Shown piece by piece: positions 1 to 5,414 of a stretch of 8,401 nt of DNA (position 1 is its first letter; the number at the start of each line of letters is the position of its first letter). The stretch lies in contig CAKUMG010000205.1 of the NCBI GenBank assembly GCA_934667465.1, forward strand, positions 1-8,401, written 5' to 3'. The DNA comes from an uncultured Actinoplanes sp. Lineage in GTDB: Bacteria > Actinomycetota > Actinomycetes > Mycobacteriales > Micromonosporaceae. The position numbers and the translations under genes were made by a program. Below the pieces are notes generated by a model, which made no database searches, was not told the origin of the DNA, and saw nothing but the letters and a program-made list of their open reading frames with translations.

Positions 1-1052
1 CCCTGGTGGAGCTCGCCGGGCGCGGGCATCAGCTGCAGCTGGCCAACGTGCTGCGCGGCGCCCGCGCCGAACTCGGCCGCATCGAGCAGGCCGCGCAGGC
101 GCGGGTGCAGGCCGCGGAGGCGGATCCGAAGGCGACCGCCCGGGCGCGGGCCGAGCGCAGTGCCCTGGCCGCCCGCAAACGCACCGAGTCGCGGCAGTGG
201 GCGCTGCTGGCCAACGCCGAGACCCAGCGCGCCCGGGTCGAGGTCGTGGGGCTGCTGCGTACCCGGATCGGCGCGTTGCAGCAGGAGGTCGGCGAGCGGA
301 TCGACACGCTGCGCCGCGACGGGCTGACCGCGCTGCCCGACGATCTGGACACCCGGCTGCAGGCCCTGGCCGTGGAGCTGTCCGATGAGCTGAGGGCCAC
401 GTTCCGGCAGGTCGCGGAGACGGTCCTGGCGCAGGTGTTCGACGCGGCCGAGCTCGATGGGCTGCTGCTGAGCCTGAACGCGACCCTGCGGCACTCGCTG
501 GAGACCGGCGCCCCGCGCGACGGCTCCGGCGACAACCTGCTGATCGCGTTGTCGGCGGGCGGGATCGCGGTCATGGCCGGGCGCGGGGTCCTGTTCGGTG
601 CGTCCGTCGCCGGTGCCGGGGGCCTGCTCGCCGGGGGTCTGCTGGTGCCGGTCGCCGGGCTGGGGCTCGGCCTGGCCGCCGGTGGTTATGTGCTGTACCG
701 GCGGCGGGTGCAGACCGACCGGCAGCAGGCCCGCACCTGGCTGCGTGAGGTCCTCGGCGAGGCCCGGGCCGCGCTGCAGGACGAGTTGTCGTACCGCTTC
801 ACCGACCTGCAGTACGCGCTCGGCGTCGCCGTCGACGACGCGGTCGAGAAGCGGCTGCGGGAACTCGACGCGCACATCGCCGACATCGACGCGGCCGCCG
901 CCACCGACGCCGCCGGCCGGTCCCGGCGCCGGGCGGCAGCGACCGCCGAGCTGCAGACGATCCGGGCGCAGCTCAAGCACGCCGACGACGTACTCACCCG
1001 GGCCCGCGCGCTGGCGCCGGCCGCCGTCCCCCTGTCCTTGGAGATCCGATGA
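1..1052 (+). CDS. Dynamin-like GTPase-family protein, C-terminal part (5' end outside window)
   Basis: The reading frame is open from the first bases (frame begins at base 3) and ends with TGA at 1050-1052, so the GTPase domain, if present, lies upstream. About 349 residues are visible. Numbering from the GTG at base 6: residues 1-165 are long charged helices rich in Ala, Arg and Glu. Residues 178-231 are a glycine-rich hydrophobic stretch that could form a membrane hairpin, followed by the basic YRRR. Residues 235-335 are a second helical, coiled-coil-like region. Helical stalk, membrane paddle, helical stalk is the layout of bacterial dynamin-like proteins (actinobacterial DynA/DynB, IniA), which remodel membranes at septa or under stress. 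No G motifs are in view, so the family call rests on architecture. Another membrane-anchored coiled-coil protein is possible. The stop overlaps the next start as ATGA. Confidence 0.6.
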   Translation, partial: LVELAGRGHQLQLANVLRGARAELGRIEQAAQARVQAAEADPKATARARAERSALAARKRTESRQWALLANAETQRARVEVVGLLRTRIGALQQEVGERIDTLRRDGLTALPDDLDTRLQALAVELSDELRATFRQVAETVLAQVFDAAELDGLLLSLNATLRHSLETGAPRDGSGDNLLIALSAGGIAVMAGRGVLFGASVAGAGGLLAGGLLVPVAGLGLGLAAGGYVLYRRRVQTDRQQARTWLREVLGEARAALQDELSYRFTDLQYALGVAVDDAVEKRLRELDAHIADIDAAAATDAAGRSRRRAAATAELQTIRAQLKHADDVLTRARALAPAAVPLSLEIR

Positions 1053-1609
1053 GCGACGAGCACGGCTGGGCGGAGTTCGCCGACGGCCACGACCCGGACA
1101 CCCCGGACGACCTGCCGTACGAGTTCCCGGCCGGGCCCGGCGACGACCCGGTCCTGAGTGACGACGGCGACCTCGGACTGCCCGAGCTCGACGACGACAC
1201 CGGCCCGGACCTCGACCAGCCCCCGGCCGCCGACGACGCCGCCGTGCCGGAGCCGGTGTGGGAGCAGGAGACCCCAGAGGCCCAGCCGGTGCACACCTCC
1301 CTGCTCGGCCCGGTCGGCGCCGACCCCGACGCGGCCGCACCCGGCGCCGAGGCGGTCAGCGTGTTCCCGCCCCTGGTCGACGTCGGGGCGCTGCCCGAGC
1401 CGGTCGACGGGTTCCCGTGGATCGACACCGGCAGCCTCGGCGTGATCGACCCGATGCCGCCGGTCGCCGCCGACCCGGTCACCGCGCAGGACCTCGCCGC
1501 GTACGCCGGGCAGGAGCTGCCCCCGGCCGCCGACCCGTGGGCCGCGCTGGCCGGCGCCGAGGACCCGGCCACCAGCGCCCTGGCCCGCTGGTGGACCCCC
1601 GAGGCGTGA
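1049..1609 (+). CDS. Acidic, proline-rich hypothetical protein coupled to dynamin-like gene
   Basis: This 186-residue protein starts at ATG 1049, which overlaps the stop of the preceding gene by four bases (ATGA), so the two are very likely translated in coupled fashion. I do not recognise a family. By hand count it has 41 Asp/Glu, a single Arg and no Lys. Residues 1-75 are almost all Asp, Glu, Pro and Gly and look disordered. The rest is rich in Pro and Ala, with a more structured-looking C-terminus containing WAALAG (about 168-173) and ending RWWTPEA. There is no signal peptide or membrane segment. Such a chain could be a soluble partner or regulator of the basic, membrane-associated protein upstream, but that is inference from coupling and charge only. 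Confidence 0.75.
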   Translation: MSDEHGWAEFADGHDPDTPDDLPYEFPAGPGDDPVLSDDGDLGLPELDDDTGPDLDQPPAADDAAVPEPVWEQETPEAQPVHTSLLGPVGADPDAAAPGAEAVSVFPPLVDVGALPEPVDGFPWIDTGSLGVIDPMPPVAADPVTAQDLAAYAGQELPPAADPWAALAGAEDPATSALARWWTPEA

Positions 1610-1640
1610 TGATCTTCGGGTGAACACAGGGCGGGCGGGC

Positions 1641-1670
1641 TTCACCGGCCGGGGTGGCAGGTGACATCAT
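1641..1670 (+). promoter_or_regulatory. Candidate promoter of the UMF1 permease, leaderless type
   Basis: TTCACC at 1641-1646 and CATCAT at 1665-1670 are 18 bases apart and each matches four of six consensus positions for a housekeeping promoter. The -10-like box ends eight bases before the ATG at 1679, so a transcript from it would begin at or next to the start codon. This fits the absence of a well-placed ribosome binding site. TTCACCGG (1641-1648) is also the right arm of an inverted repeat with CGGGTGAA (1617-1624, one mismatch, 16-base spacer), which might be an operator. Confidence 0.35.
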
Positions 1671-1678
1671 CTGCGGCC

Positions 1679-3037
1679 ATGACCGTCACGAGCGCGCCCC
1701 GGGAACGCACCGGCTGGTACTTCTACGACTGGGCGAACTCGGCGTTCTCCACGACCGTGGTGACCGTGTTCCTCGGACCGTTCCTGACCACGGTCACCGA
1801 ACTGGCCGCCGGCTGCGAACTGGGCGCCGACGAATGCGGCGGGCGGGTCCACCCGCTGGGCATCACGGTGGCGGCCGGCAGCTTCTTCCCGTACGTCGTC
1901 TCGCTGTCGGTGCTGTTGACCGTGCTCGTCCTGCCGGTCATGGGCGCGGTCGCCGACCGGGCGCCGCGCAAGAAGCCGCTGCTGGCGGGGGCGGCGTTCA
2001 CCGGGGCCGCCGCGACCGTGGCGATGGCGTTCGTGACCGGCGACCGGTACCTGCTCGGCGGGATCCTGTTCATCGTCGCGAACGTGGCGTTCGGCGCGTC
2101 CGTGGTCGTCTACAACTCGTTCCTGCCGCGGCTCGCCGGGCCCGACGAGCGCGACAAGGTGTCCAGCCGCGGGTGGGCGCTGGGCTACCTCGGCGGCGGG
2201 GTCCTGCTGCTGCTCAACCTGATCGCGGTGCTGCTGTTCAGCATCGACGGCGACGACCAGCGCACCCTGGACCTGGCCCGGTGGAGCATCGTGTCCGCCG
2301 GGGTGTGGTGGGCGGCGTTCACCCTGCTGCCGCTGCGCTGGCTGCGCGAACACCCGGTTTTGGAAGTGGCCGCCGCCGGGCGCGGGAATGTGCTGACCGA
2401 CGGGTTCCGGCAGCTCGGCGCGACCCTGCGCGGGCTGCGCGCGTACCCGCTGACGCTCTTCTTCCTCGCCGCTTTCCTGGTCTACAACGACGGGATCCAG
2501 ACGGTCATCTCTCTGTCGGCGCAGTTCGGGTCCGAGGAACTCGGGCTCGGGCAGTCGACGCTGATCGTGACGATCCTGATCGTGCAGTTCCTGGCGTTCC
2601 TCGGGGCGCTGCTGCTCGGGGCGCTCGCCGCCCGGATCGGCGCGAAACGCACCGTGCTGCTGTCGCTGGTGCTGTGGCTGGTCGTGATCCTGGCCGCGTT
2701 CTGGCTGCCCGAGGGGGCGGCGCTGCCGTTCATGCTGCTCGGCGCGGGCATCGGCGTGGTCATGGGCGGCAGCCAGGCGCTGAGCCGCTCCATGTTCAGC
2801 CAGCTGATCCCGGCCGGTAAGGAAGGCGAGTACTACGGCTTCTACGAGATCAGCGACAAGGGCACCAGCTGGCTGGGGCCCCTGGCATTCGGGCTGGTGT
2901 ACCAGCTGACCGACAGTTACCGGGTCGGGATCGTGTCGCTGGTGGTGTTCTTCGTGGTCGGTGGGATCCTGCTGGCGATGGTCCCGATACGCCGGGCCGT
3001 CCTCGCGGCCGGCAACACGCCGCCGCGGATCCTCTGA
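1679..3037 (+). CDS. MFS permease, UMF1/Atg22-like family
   Basis: A 452-residue integral membrane transporter. The N-terminus carries the UMF1/Atg22 signature GWYFYDWANSAF at residues 12-23. A loop GAVADRAPRKKP (about 89-100) resembles the major facilitator motif between helices 2 and 3, and GALAARIGAKRT in the second half repeats it. Hydrophobic segments over the whole length fit about 12 spans in two six-helix halves. The yeast relative Atg22 exports amino acids from the vacuole. Bacterial substrates are unknown, so I name none. I chose ATG 1679 over the in-frame GTG 1661 because the signature follows it at the usual distance and a leaderless promoter sits just upstream. Nothing looks truncated. 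The GntR gene follows after 19 bases, and the two probably form an operon. Confidence 0.88.
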   Translation: MTVTSAPRERTGWYFYDWANSAFSTTVVTVFLGPFLTTVTELAAGCELGADECGGRVHPLGITVAAGSFFPYVVSLSVLLTVLVLPVMGAVADRAPRKKPLLAGAAFTGAAATVAMAFVTGDRYLLGGILFIVANVAFGASVVVYNSFLPRLAGPDERDKVSSRGWALGYLGGGVLLLLNLIAVLLFSIDGDDQRTLDLARWSIVSAGVWWAAFTLLPLRWLREHPVLEVAAAGRGNVLTDGFRQLGATLRGLRAYPLTLFFLAAFLVYNDGIQTVISLSAQFGSEELGLGQSTLIVTILIVQFLAFLGALLLGALAARIGAKRTVLLSLVLWLVVILAAFWLPEGAALPFMLLGAGIGVVMGGSQALSRSMFSQLIPAGKEGEYYGFYEISDKGTSWLGPLAFGLVYQLTDSYRVGIVSLVVFFVVGGILLAMVPIRRAVLAAGNTPPRIL

Positions 3038-3056
3038 GTCTTGTGCGGGGACTGCC

Positions 3057-3416
3057 ATGGACATCACGATCGACAGCGGCTCGGCCGTGCCGCCGTACGA
3101 GCAGATCCGGCTGCGGATCGCGGAACTGGCTGCCACCGGGACCCTCGCGGCGGGCACGCGGCTGCCCCCGGTGCGGCAGCTCGCCGCCGAGCTGGGGCTG
3201 GCGGTCAACACGGTGGCCCGCTCCTACCGCGAGCTCGAGCAGGCCGGCCTCGTCGAGACCCGCGGCCGCGCCGGCACCCTCGTCTCCGCCGCCGCGGCAG
3301 GAGTCCCCGCCGCGGCACGACAGGCCGCCGACGCGTACGTGCAGCGGGTGACCGCGCTCGGCCTGTCCCGCGAGGCGGCCCTGGCCCTGGTCGAGGCGGC
3401 CCTGCCCCGGCCCTGA
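3057..3416 (+). CDS. GntR-family transcriptional regulator, YtrA-like short form
   Basis: A 119-residue DNA-binding regulator. Residues 12-76 form the GntR winged helix: PPYEQIRLRIAEL, then GTRLPPVRQLAAELG, the recognition helix NTVARSYRELEQAGLV, and the wing ETRGRAGTLV. Only about 40 helical residues follow, too few for the FadR, HutC or MocR effector domains, which places it in the YtrA group that often controls adjacent transporters. The start is ATG 3057, preceded by GCGGGG at 3045-3050 with six bases of spacing. The frame is open further upstream, but that stretch lies inside the permease gene and looks like a shadow. As second gene after the permease it probably senses that transporter's substrate or autoregulates the pair. 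The effector cannot be read from the sequence. Confidence 0.87.
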   Translation: MDITIDSGSAVPPYEQIRLRIAELAATGTLAAGTRLPPVRQLAAELGLAVNTVARSYRELEQAGLVETRGRAGTLVSAAAAGVPAAARQAADAYVQRVTALGLSREAALALVEAALPRP

Positions 3417-3505
3417 CGAGGGCCAACCTCAAGAGGCGGCCGTTCGGGTGCGGCGGGCCGGCGGGCGGTTCCATACTCGGATCCTGACCGATCGAGGGGG
3501 CCGCC

Positions 3506-3640
3506 ATGGTCAAGCGTCTGGTCGCGTTCACGCTGATCCCGCCGCTGCTGGTGCTGTTCGTCATCTGGTCGAACCACAACGCCGAGCAGATGGAACGCAA
3601 GGTCGACCGCAACGTGTGCGAGATCCGGCAGGGCTGCTGA
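3506..3640 (+). CDS. Small single-span membrane protein (44 aa) with two C-terminal cysteines
   Basis: A short reading frame with the marks of a real gene. ATG 3506 is preceded by GAGGGGG (3494-3500) with five bases of spacing, and a -10-like CATACT lies at 3472-3477. The protein begins MVKR, has one hydrophobic helix at residues 5-21 with a Pro-Pro pair at 12-13, then a charged segment (22-44) with Cys38 and a terminal Cys44. By the positive-inside rule the N-terminus is cytoplasmic and the charged tail outside, where the cysteines could form a disulfide. I do not recognise the family. It has its own upstream gap from the GntR gene (89 bases) and faces the methyltransferase remnant head-on nine bases away. 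Coding status rests on ribosome binding site, composition and sensible topology. Confidence 0.6.
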   Translation: MVKRLVAFTLIPPLLVLFVIWSNHNAEQMERKVDRNVCEIRQGC

Positions 3641-3649
3641 GCCGGGGCT

Positions 3650-3950
3650 TCAGGGTGCGGCGATGGCGACGAGGTTCTGGCTCATGCCCAGGATCGACGG
3701 TTCGGCTTCGAGCAGCCGCAGCAGGTCGAGGATCCGCTTGCGCTGCCCCGGGTCGGCCAGCCGCTCGGGAAGCTGGGGCAGCAGCTTGACGCTGCCGGTG
3801 GCGGCGACGAACGCCCGCAGCTGCAGGCCGGCCTCCTGCACCTCCCCGGTGAGGTCCTCGGGACGGTGGAAGTAGGAGGTGGTGAACTGGGCCGGGTCAC
3901 CGCCGGGGTTGGCGTACTGCCCGTCGGCGAGGAACGTGGTGGTCCTGCCG
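3650..3950 (-). pseudogene. SAM-dependent methyltransferase, C-terminal remnant
   Basis: Reading right to left from about 3950 to the TGA at 3652-3650, the translation reads like the last 100 residues of an actinobacterial class I methyltransferase: ADGQYANP, then FTTSYFHRPEDLTGEV, EAGL, LADPGQRKRILDLLRLLEAE and PSILGMSQNLVAIAAP. The usual complete protein is about 260-280 residues, with the SAM-binding Rossmann part first. That part is missing: beyond about 3950 the frame stays open to 4309 but the translation no longer resembles a methyltransferase and is antisense to the immunity gene. An in-frame GTG at 3997-3995 could start a 115-residue product with no cofactor site. I read this as a broken gene left by a rearrangement. 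The right boundary is approximate. Confidence 0.65.
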
Positions 3951-4348
3951 AGTTCGCCCTGCTCGACCGGGGCGCGCGGGACGACGAGGACGGCCACTTC
4001 GTCACCTGCGAGGAGGAGTTCCGGTACGCAATCGCGAATGCGGAACAGGACGCCGGCCGCCTGCCACTGATCGTCGAGGTAACACTGGACGACGGCGACT
4101 GTCTGGCCATCGGGCTGGGCCGTGGGGTCTCGGTGCTGAGTTACGTGGGGGCGCCCAAGATGCCGCCCTACTTCAGCAGCCAAGGGTCCGCACCGGCGCG
4201 AGGCGGTGCGGGCGTGGTCCACTACTACGGGCACTGGTCGGAGTTCCCGCCGTCGGCTGCGGTGCCAACAGCGGACGCCATCGGAGCGGTCCGCTATCTC
4301 TGCGAGCACGGCCAGTTGTCACCGCTGATCGACTGGGTCGAGGCATGA
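3866..4348 (+). CDS. Imm1-like immunity protein, orphan, start uncertain
   Basis: The recognisable part runs from about residue 39 (base 3980) to the TGA at 4346-4348: EDGHFVTCEEEF, then LPLIVEVTLDDGDCLAIGLG, VSVLSYVGAP, PYFSSQG, VHYYGHWSEFP, VPTADAIGAVRYLCEHGQ and IDWVEA. This pattern, with a G/L-rich strand, an aromatic FxSxG-like strand, Y(F)GHWSEFP, and a helix before a final W-acidic strand, is that of the Imm1 family, which neutralises secreted nuclease or deaminase toxins in the cytoplasm. Length of the matching part is about 120 residues, normal for the family. The given start is GTG 3866, the only ATG/GTG upstream in frame, but it lies inside the antisense methyltransferase. CTG 3887 has a perfect AGGAGG seven bases upstream. 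By hand count about 20 of 126 codons end in A or T, more than in neighbouring genes, suggesting foreign origin. No toxin gene is adjacent. Confidence 0.65.
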   Translation: MEVGGGELGRVTAGVGVLPVGEERGGPAEFALLDRGARDDEDGHFVTCEEEFRYAIANAEQDAGRLPLIVEVTLDDGDCLAIGLGRGVSVLSYVGAPKMPPYFSSQGSAPARGGAGVVHYYGHWSEFPPSAAVPTADAIGAVRYLCEHGQLSPLIDWVEA

Positions 4349-4353
4349 AGCTT

Positions 4354-5037
4354 TCAGAGCTGCGAATTGCAGCAGCCGTCCTCGCAGTCGCCGGCGGCGT
4401 TGACCAGTGGGGTGCAGCAGGTGTCGCCGCGCCAGGCTTCGCGGCCTTCTTTGACGGCGACGGCGGCGATCACCAGGGCGGCGATGGGGTCTGCCCAGCT
4501 CCAGCCGAAGAGGCTGTTGAGGGCGAGCCCGGCCAGCAGGACCGCGGACAGGTAGGTGCAGAGCAGGGTCTGCTTGGAGTCCGCGACGGCGGTGCGTGAG
4601 CCGAGCTCCCGGCCGGTGCGGCGCTGGGCGTAGGACAGGCCGGGCATGATCGCCAGCGACAGCGCGGCGAGCACGAGACCGACGGCGGAATGCCCGGCAT
4701 CGCTGCCGCCGAGCAGGGCGCGCACTGCTTCGATGCTGACGTAGGCGGCGAGGACGAAGAACGACACGGCGATGATGCGCAGAGCTGTCTTCTCGCGCGC
4801 CTCGGGGTCGCGGCCGGCGAACTGCCAGGCGACCGCGGCGGCCGAGGACACCTCGATGATCGAGTCGAGGCCGAAGCCGAGCAGGGCGGTGGACGAGGCG
4901 ATGGTGCCGGCGGTGATCGCGACGACGGCCTCGATGACGTTGTAGGCGATCGTGGCCGCGACCAGCCAGCGGATCCGGCGAGCGAGGACGGCGCGTCTCG
5001 GCGCGGCGGGTCCGAGGGCAAGCAGGGGCAGGCTCAT
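4354..5037 (-). CDS. CDF-type cation transporter, short form with Cys-rich tail
   Basis: A 227-residue membrane protein, probably a proton-coupled exporter of a divalent metal across the cytoplasmic membrane. About six hydrophobic segments are visible between residues 22 and 196. The first helix pair contains YNVIEAVVA and GFGLDSIIEV, with Asp58 at the place where CDF proteins bind metal in helix 2. SRTAVADSKQT (about 147-157) places Asp153 near helix 5. The usual cytoplasmic C-terminal dimer domain (CDF proteins are commonly about 300 residues) is absent. A short tail replaces it, with Cys207-Cys208, Cys218 and Cys222-Cys223, a likely soft-metal site. The ATG at 5037-5035 shares its A with the TGA of the ArsR gene (TGATG), so translation is coupled. 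Cd, Pb, Zn or Co are plausible substrates, with Cd/Pb favoured by the regulator. Its stop lies five bases from the convergent immunity gene. Confidence 0.82.
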   Translation of the reverse strand: MSLPLLALGPAAPRRAVLARRIRWLVAATIAYNVIEAVVAITAGTIASSTALLGFGLDSIIEVSSAAAVAWQFAGRDPEAREKTALRIIAVSFFVLAAYVSIEAVRALLGGSDAGHSAVGLVLAALSLAIMPGLSYAQRRTGRELGSRTAVADSKQTLLCTYLSAVLLAGLALNSLFGWSWADPIAALVIAAVAVKEGREAWRGDTCCTPLVNAAGDCEDGCCNSQL

Positions 5038-5366
5038 CAGCAGCAGCCTTTCTCCGCGGTGTCCGGGCAGGCGGCCGGGTCGACGGCCAGGACCAGACCG
5101 AGCAGGTCGTCCAGGGCGTGGCGGATGCGGCTGTCGGTGAGCTCGTAGCGGGTGCGCCGGCCCTCGGGGACGGCGACCACCAGGCCGCAGCCGCGCAGGC
5201 ACGCCAGGTGGTTGGACAGGTTCTGCCGGGTCGCGCCGAGCAGGTCCGCCAGCTCGGCCGGGTAGCCGGGAGCCTCGCGCAGGGCCAGCAGCAGCCGGGC
5301 GCGGGTCGGGTCGGACAGGGCGTGTCCGAAGCGGGCCAGGACCTCGCCGTGGGTGACCGTCGTCAT
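5037..5366 (-). CDS. ArsR/SmtB-family metal-sensing repressor, CmtR-like
   Basis: A 109-residue cytoplasmic repressor. The helix-turn-helix covers about residues 35-63 (YPAELADLLGATRQNLSNHL), followed by the wing VPEGRRTRYEL (67-77). Cys56 and Cys60 in the segment ACLRGC of the recognition helix, plus Cys100 near the C-terminus, correspond to the Cys57/Cys61/Cys102 set by which Mycobacterium tuberculosis CmtR binds Cd(II) and Pb(II). The extra Cys108-Cys109 ending is not part of that set. Metal binding should release the operator and allow transcription. The start ATG (5366-5364) lies seven bases from a -10-like TATTGT and has no usable ribosome binding site, so the mRNA is probably leaderless. 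It is the first gene of a two-gene operon with the exporter, and the palindrome upstream is the obvious autoregulatory site. Confidence 0.87.
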   Translation of the reverse strand: MTTVTHGEVLARFGHALSDPTRARLLLALREAPGYPAELADLLGATRQNLSNHLACLRGCGLVVAVPEGRRTRYELTDSRIRHALDDLLGLVLAVDPAACPDTAEKGCC

Positions 5367-5373
5367 CCCACGA

Positions 5374-5379
5374 ACAATA
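5374..5379 (-). promoter_or_regulatory. -10 box of a leaderless ArsR-CDF promoter
   Basis: Read on the - strand this is TATTGT, four of six consensus matches, ending seven bases before the ATG at 5366. Transcription would start at or near that ATG. The -35 region at 17-base spacing (5397-5402, TTCGCT) is poor, as is common in actinomycetes. The box overlaps the distal end of the palindrome, so a bound repressor would block polymerase directly. Confidence 0.5.
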
Positions 5380-5411
5380 CAGCCTTCGCTGTATTCAGCG
5401 AAGGCTGTATT
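5376..5411. promoter_or_regulatory. Perfect 36-bp palindrome: probable ArsR/CmtR-type operator
   Basis: The left arm AATACAGCCTTCGCTG (5376-5391) and right arm CAGCGAAGGCTGTATT (5396-5411) are exact reverse complements around TATT (5392-5395). Nested within it, AATACAGC-CTTC-GCTGTATT (5376-5395) is an exact 8-4-8 dyad, and 5392-5411 is a second, degenerate copy (TATTCAGC against GCTGTATT) sharing the central TATT, centres 16 bp apart. AT-edged dyads of this size just before the start codon are typical of ArsR/SmtB operators. The arms start three bases after the P450 stop, so in P450 mRNA the same sequence could fold as a 16-bp stem with a 4-base loop. No long U-run follows, so intrinsic termination is uncertain. 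Confidence 0.75.
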
Positions 5412-5414
5412 GAG

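Noticed and set aside
2961..3056. Longer N-terminus for the GntR protein starting inside the permease gene.
   Set aside because: The 32 extra residues are a frame-shifted reading of the permease C-terminus, and the ATG at 3057 has a well-spaced ribosome binding site just before the normal GntR N-terminus.
1667..3211. Open frame of 514 codons on the - strand opposite the permease and GntR genes.
   Set aside because: The product is a Gln/Glu/His/Arg-rich string typical of the antisense of a hydrophobic membrane protein at high GC, with no domain.
3421..3441. Possible stem GGCC-CCTC/GAGG-GGCC after the GntR stop as a terminator.
   Set aside because: The loop would be too tight and the stem is interrupted by unpaired bases. 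No U-run follows.
3998..4309. Continuation of the methyltransferase frame on the - strand up to GTG 4309, giving a 219-residue protein.
   Set aside because: The added residues do not look like a methyltransferase or any family I know, and the opposite strand carries the convincing immunity-protein sequence.
4359..4373. Hairpin GCTGC-GAATT-GCAGC near the convergent ends of the immunity and CDF genes.
   Set aside because: The stem is only five base pairs, lies inside the CDF coding sequence and lacks a U-run, so it is not supported as a terminator.
4345..4599. ATG overlapping the immunity gene stop (ATGA), opening an 84-codon + strand frame.
   Set aside because: It runs antisense through the CDF exporter and its Cys tail, and the translation has no recognisable features. 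The overlap looks accidental.
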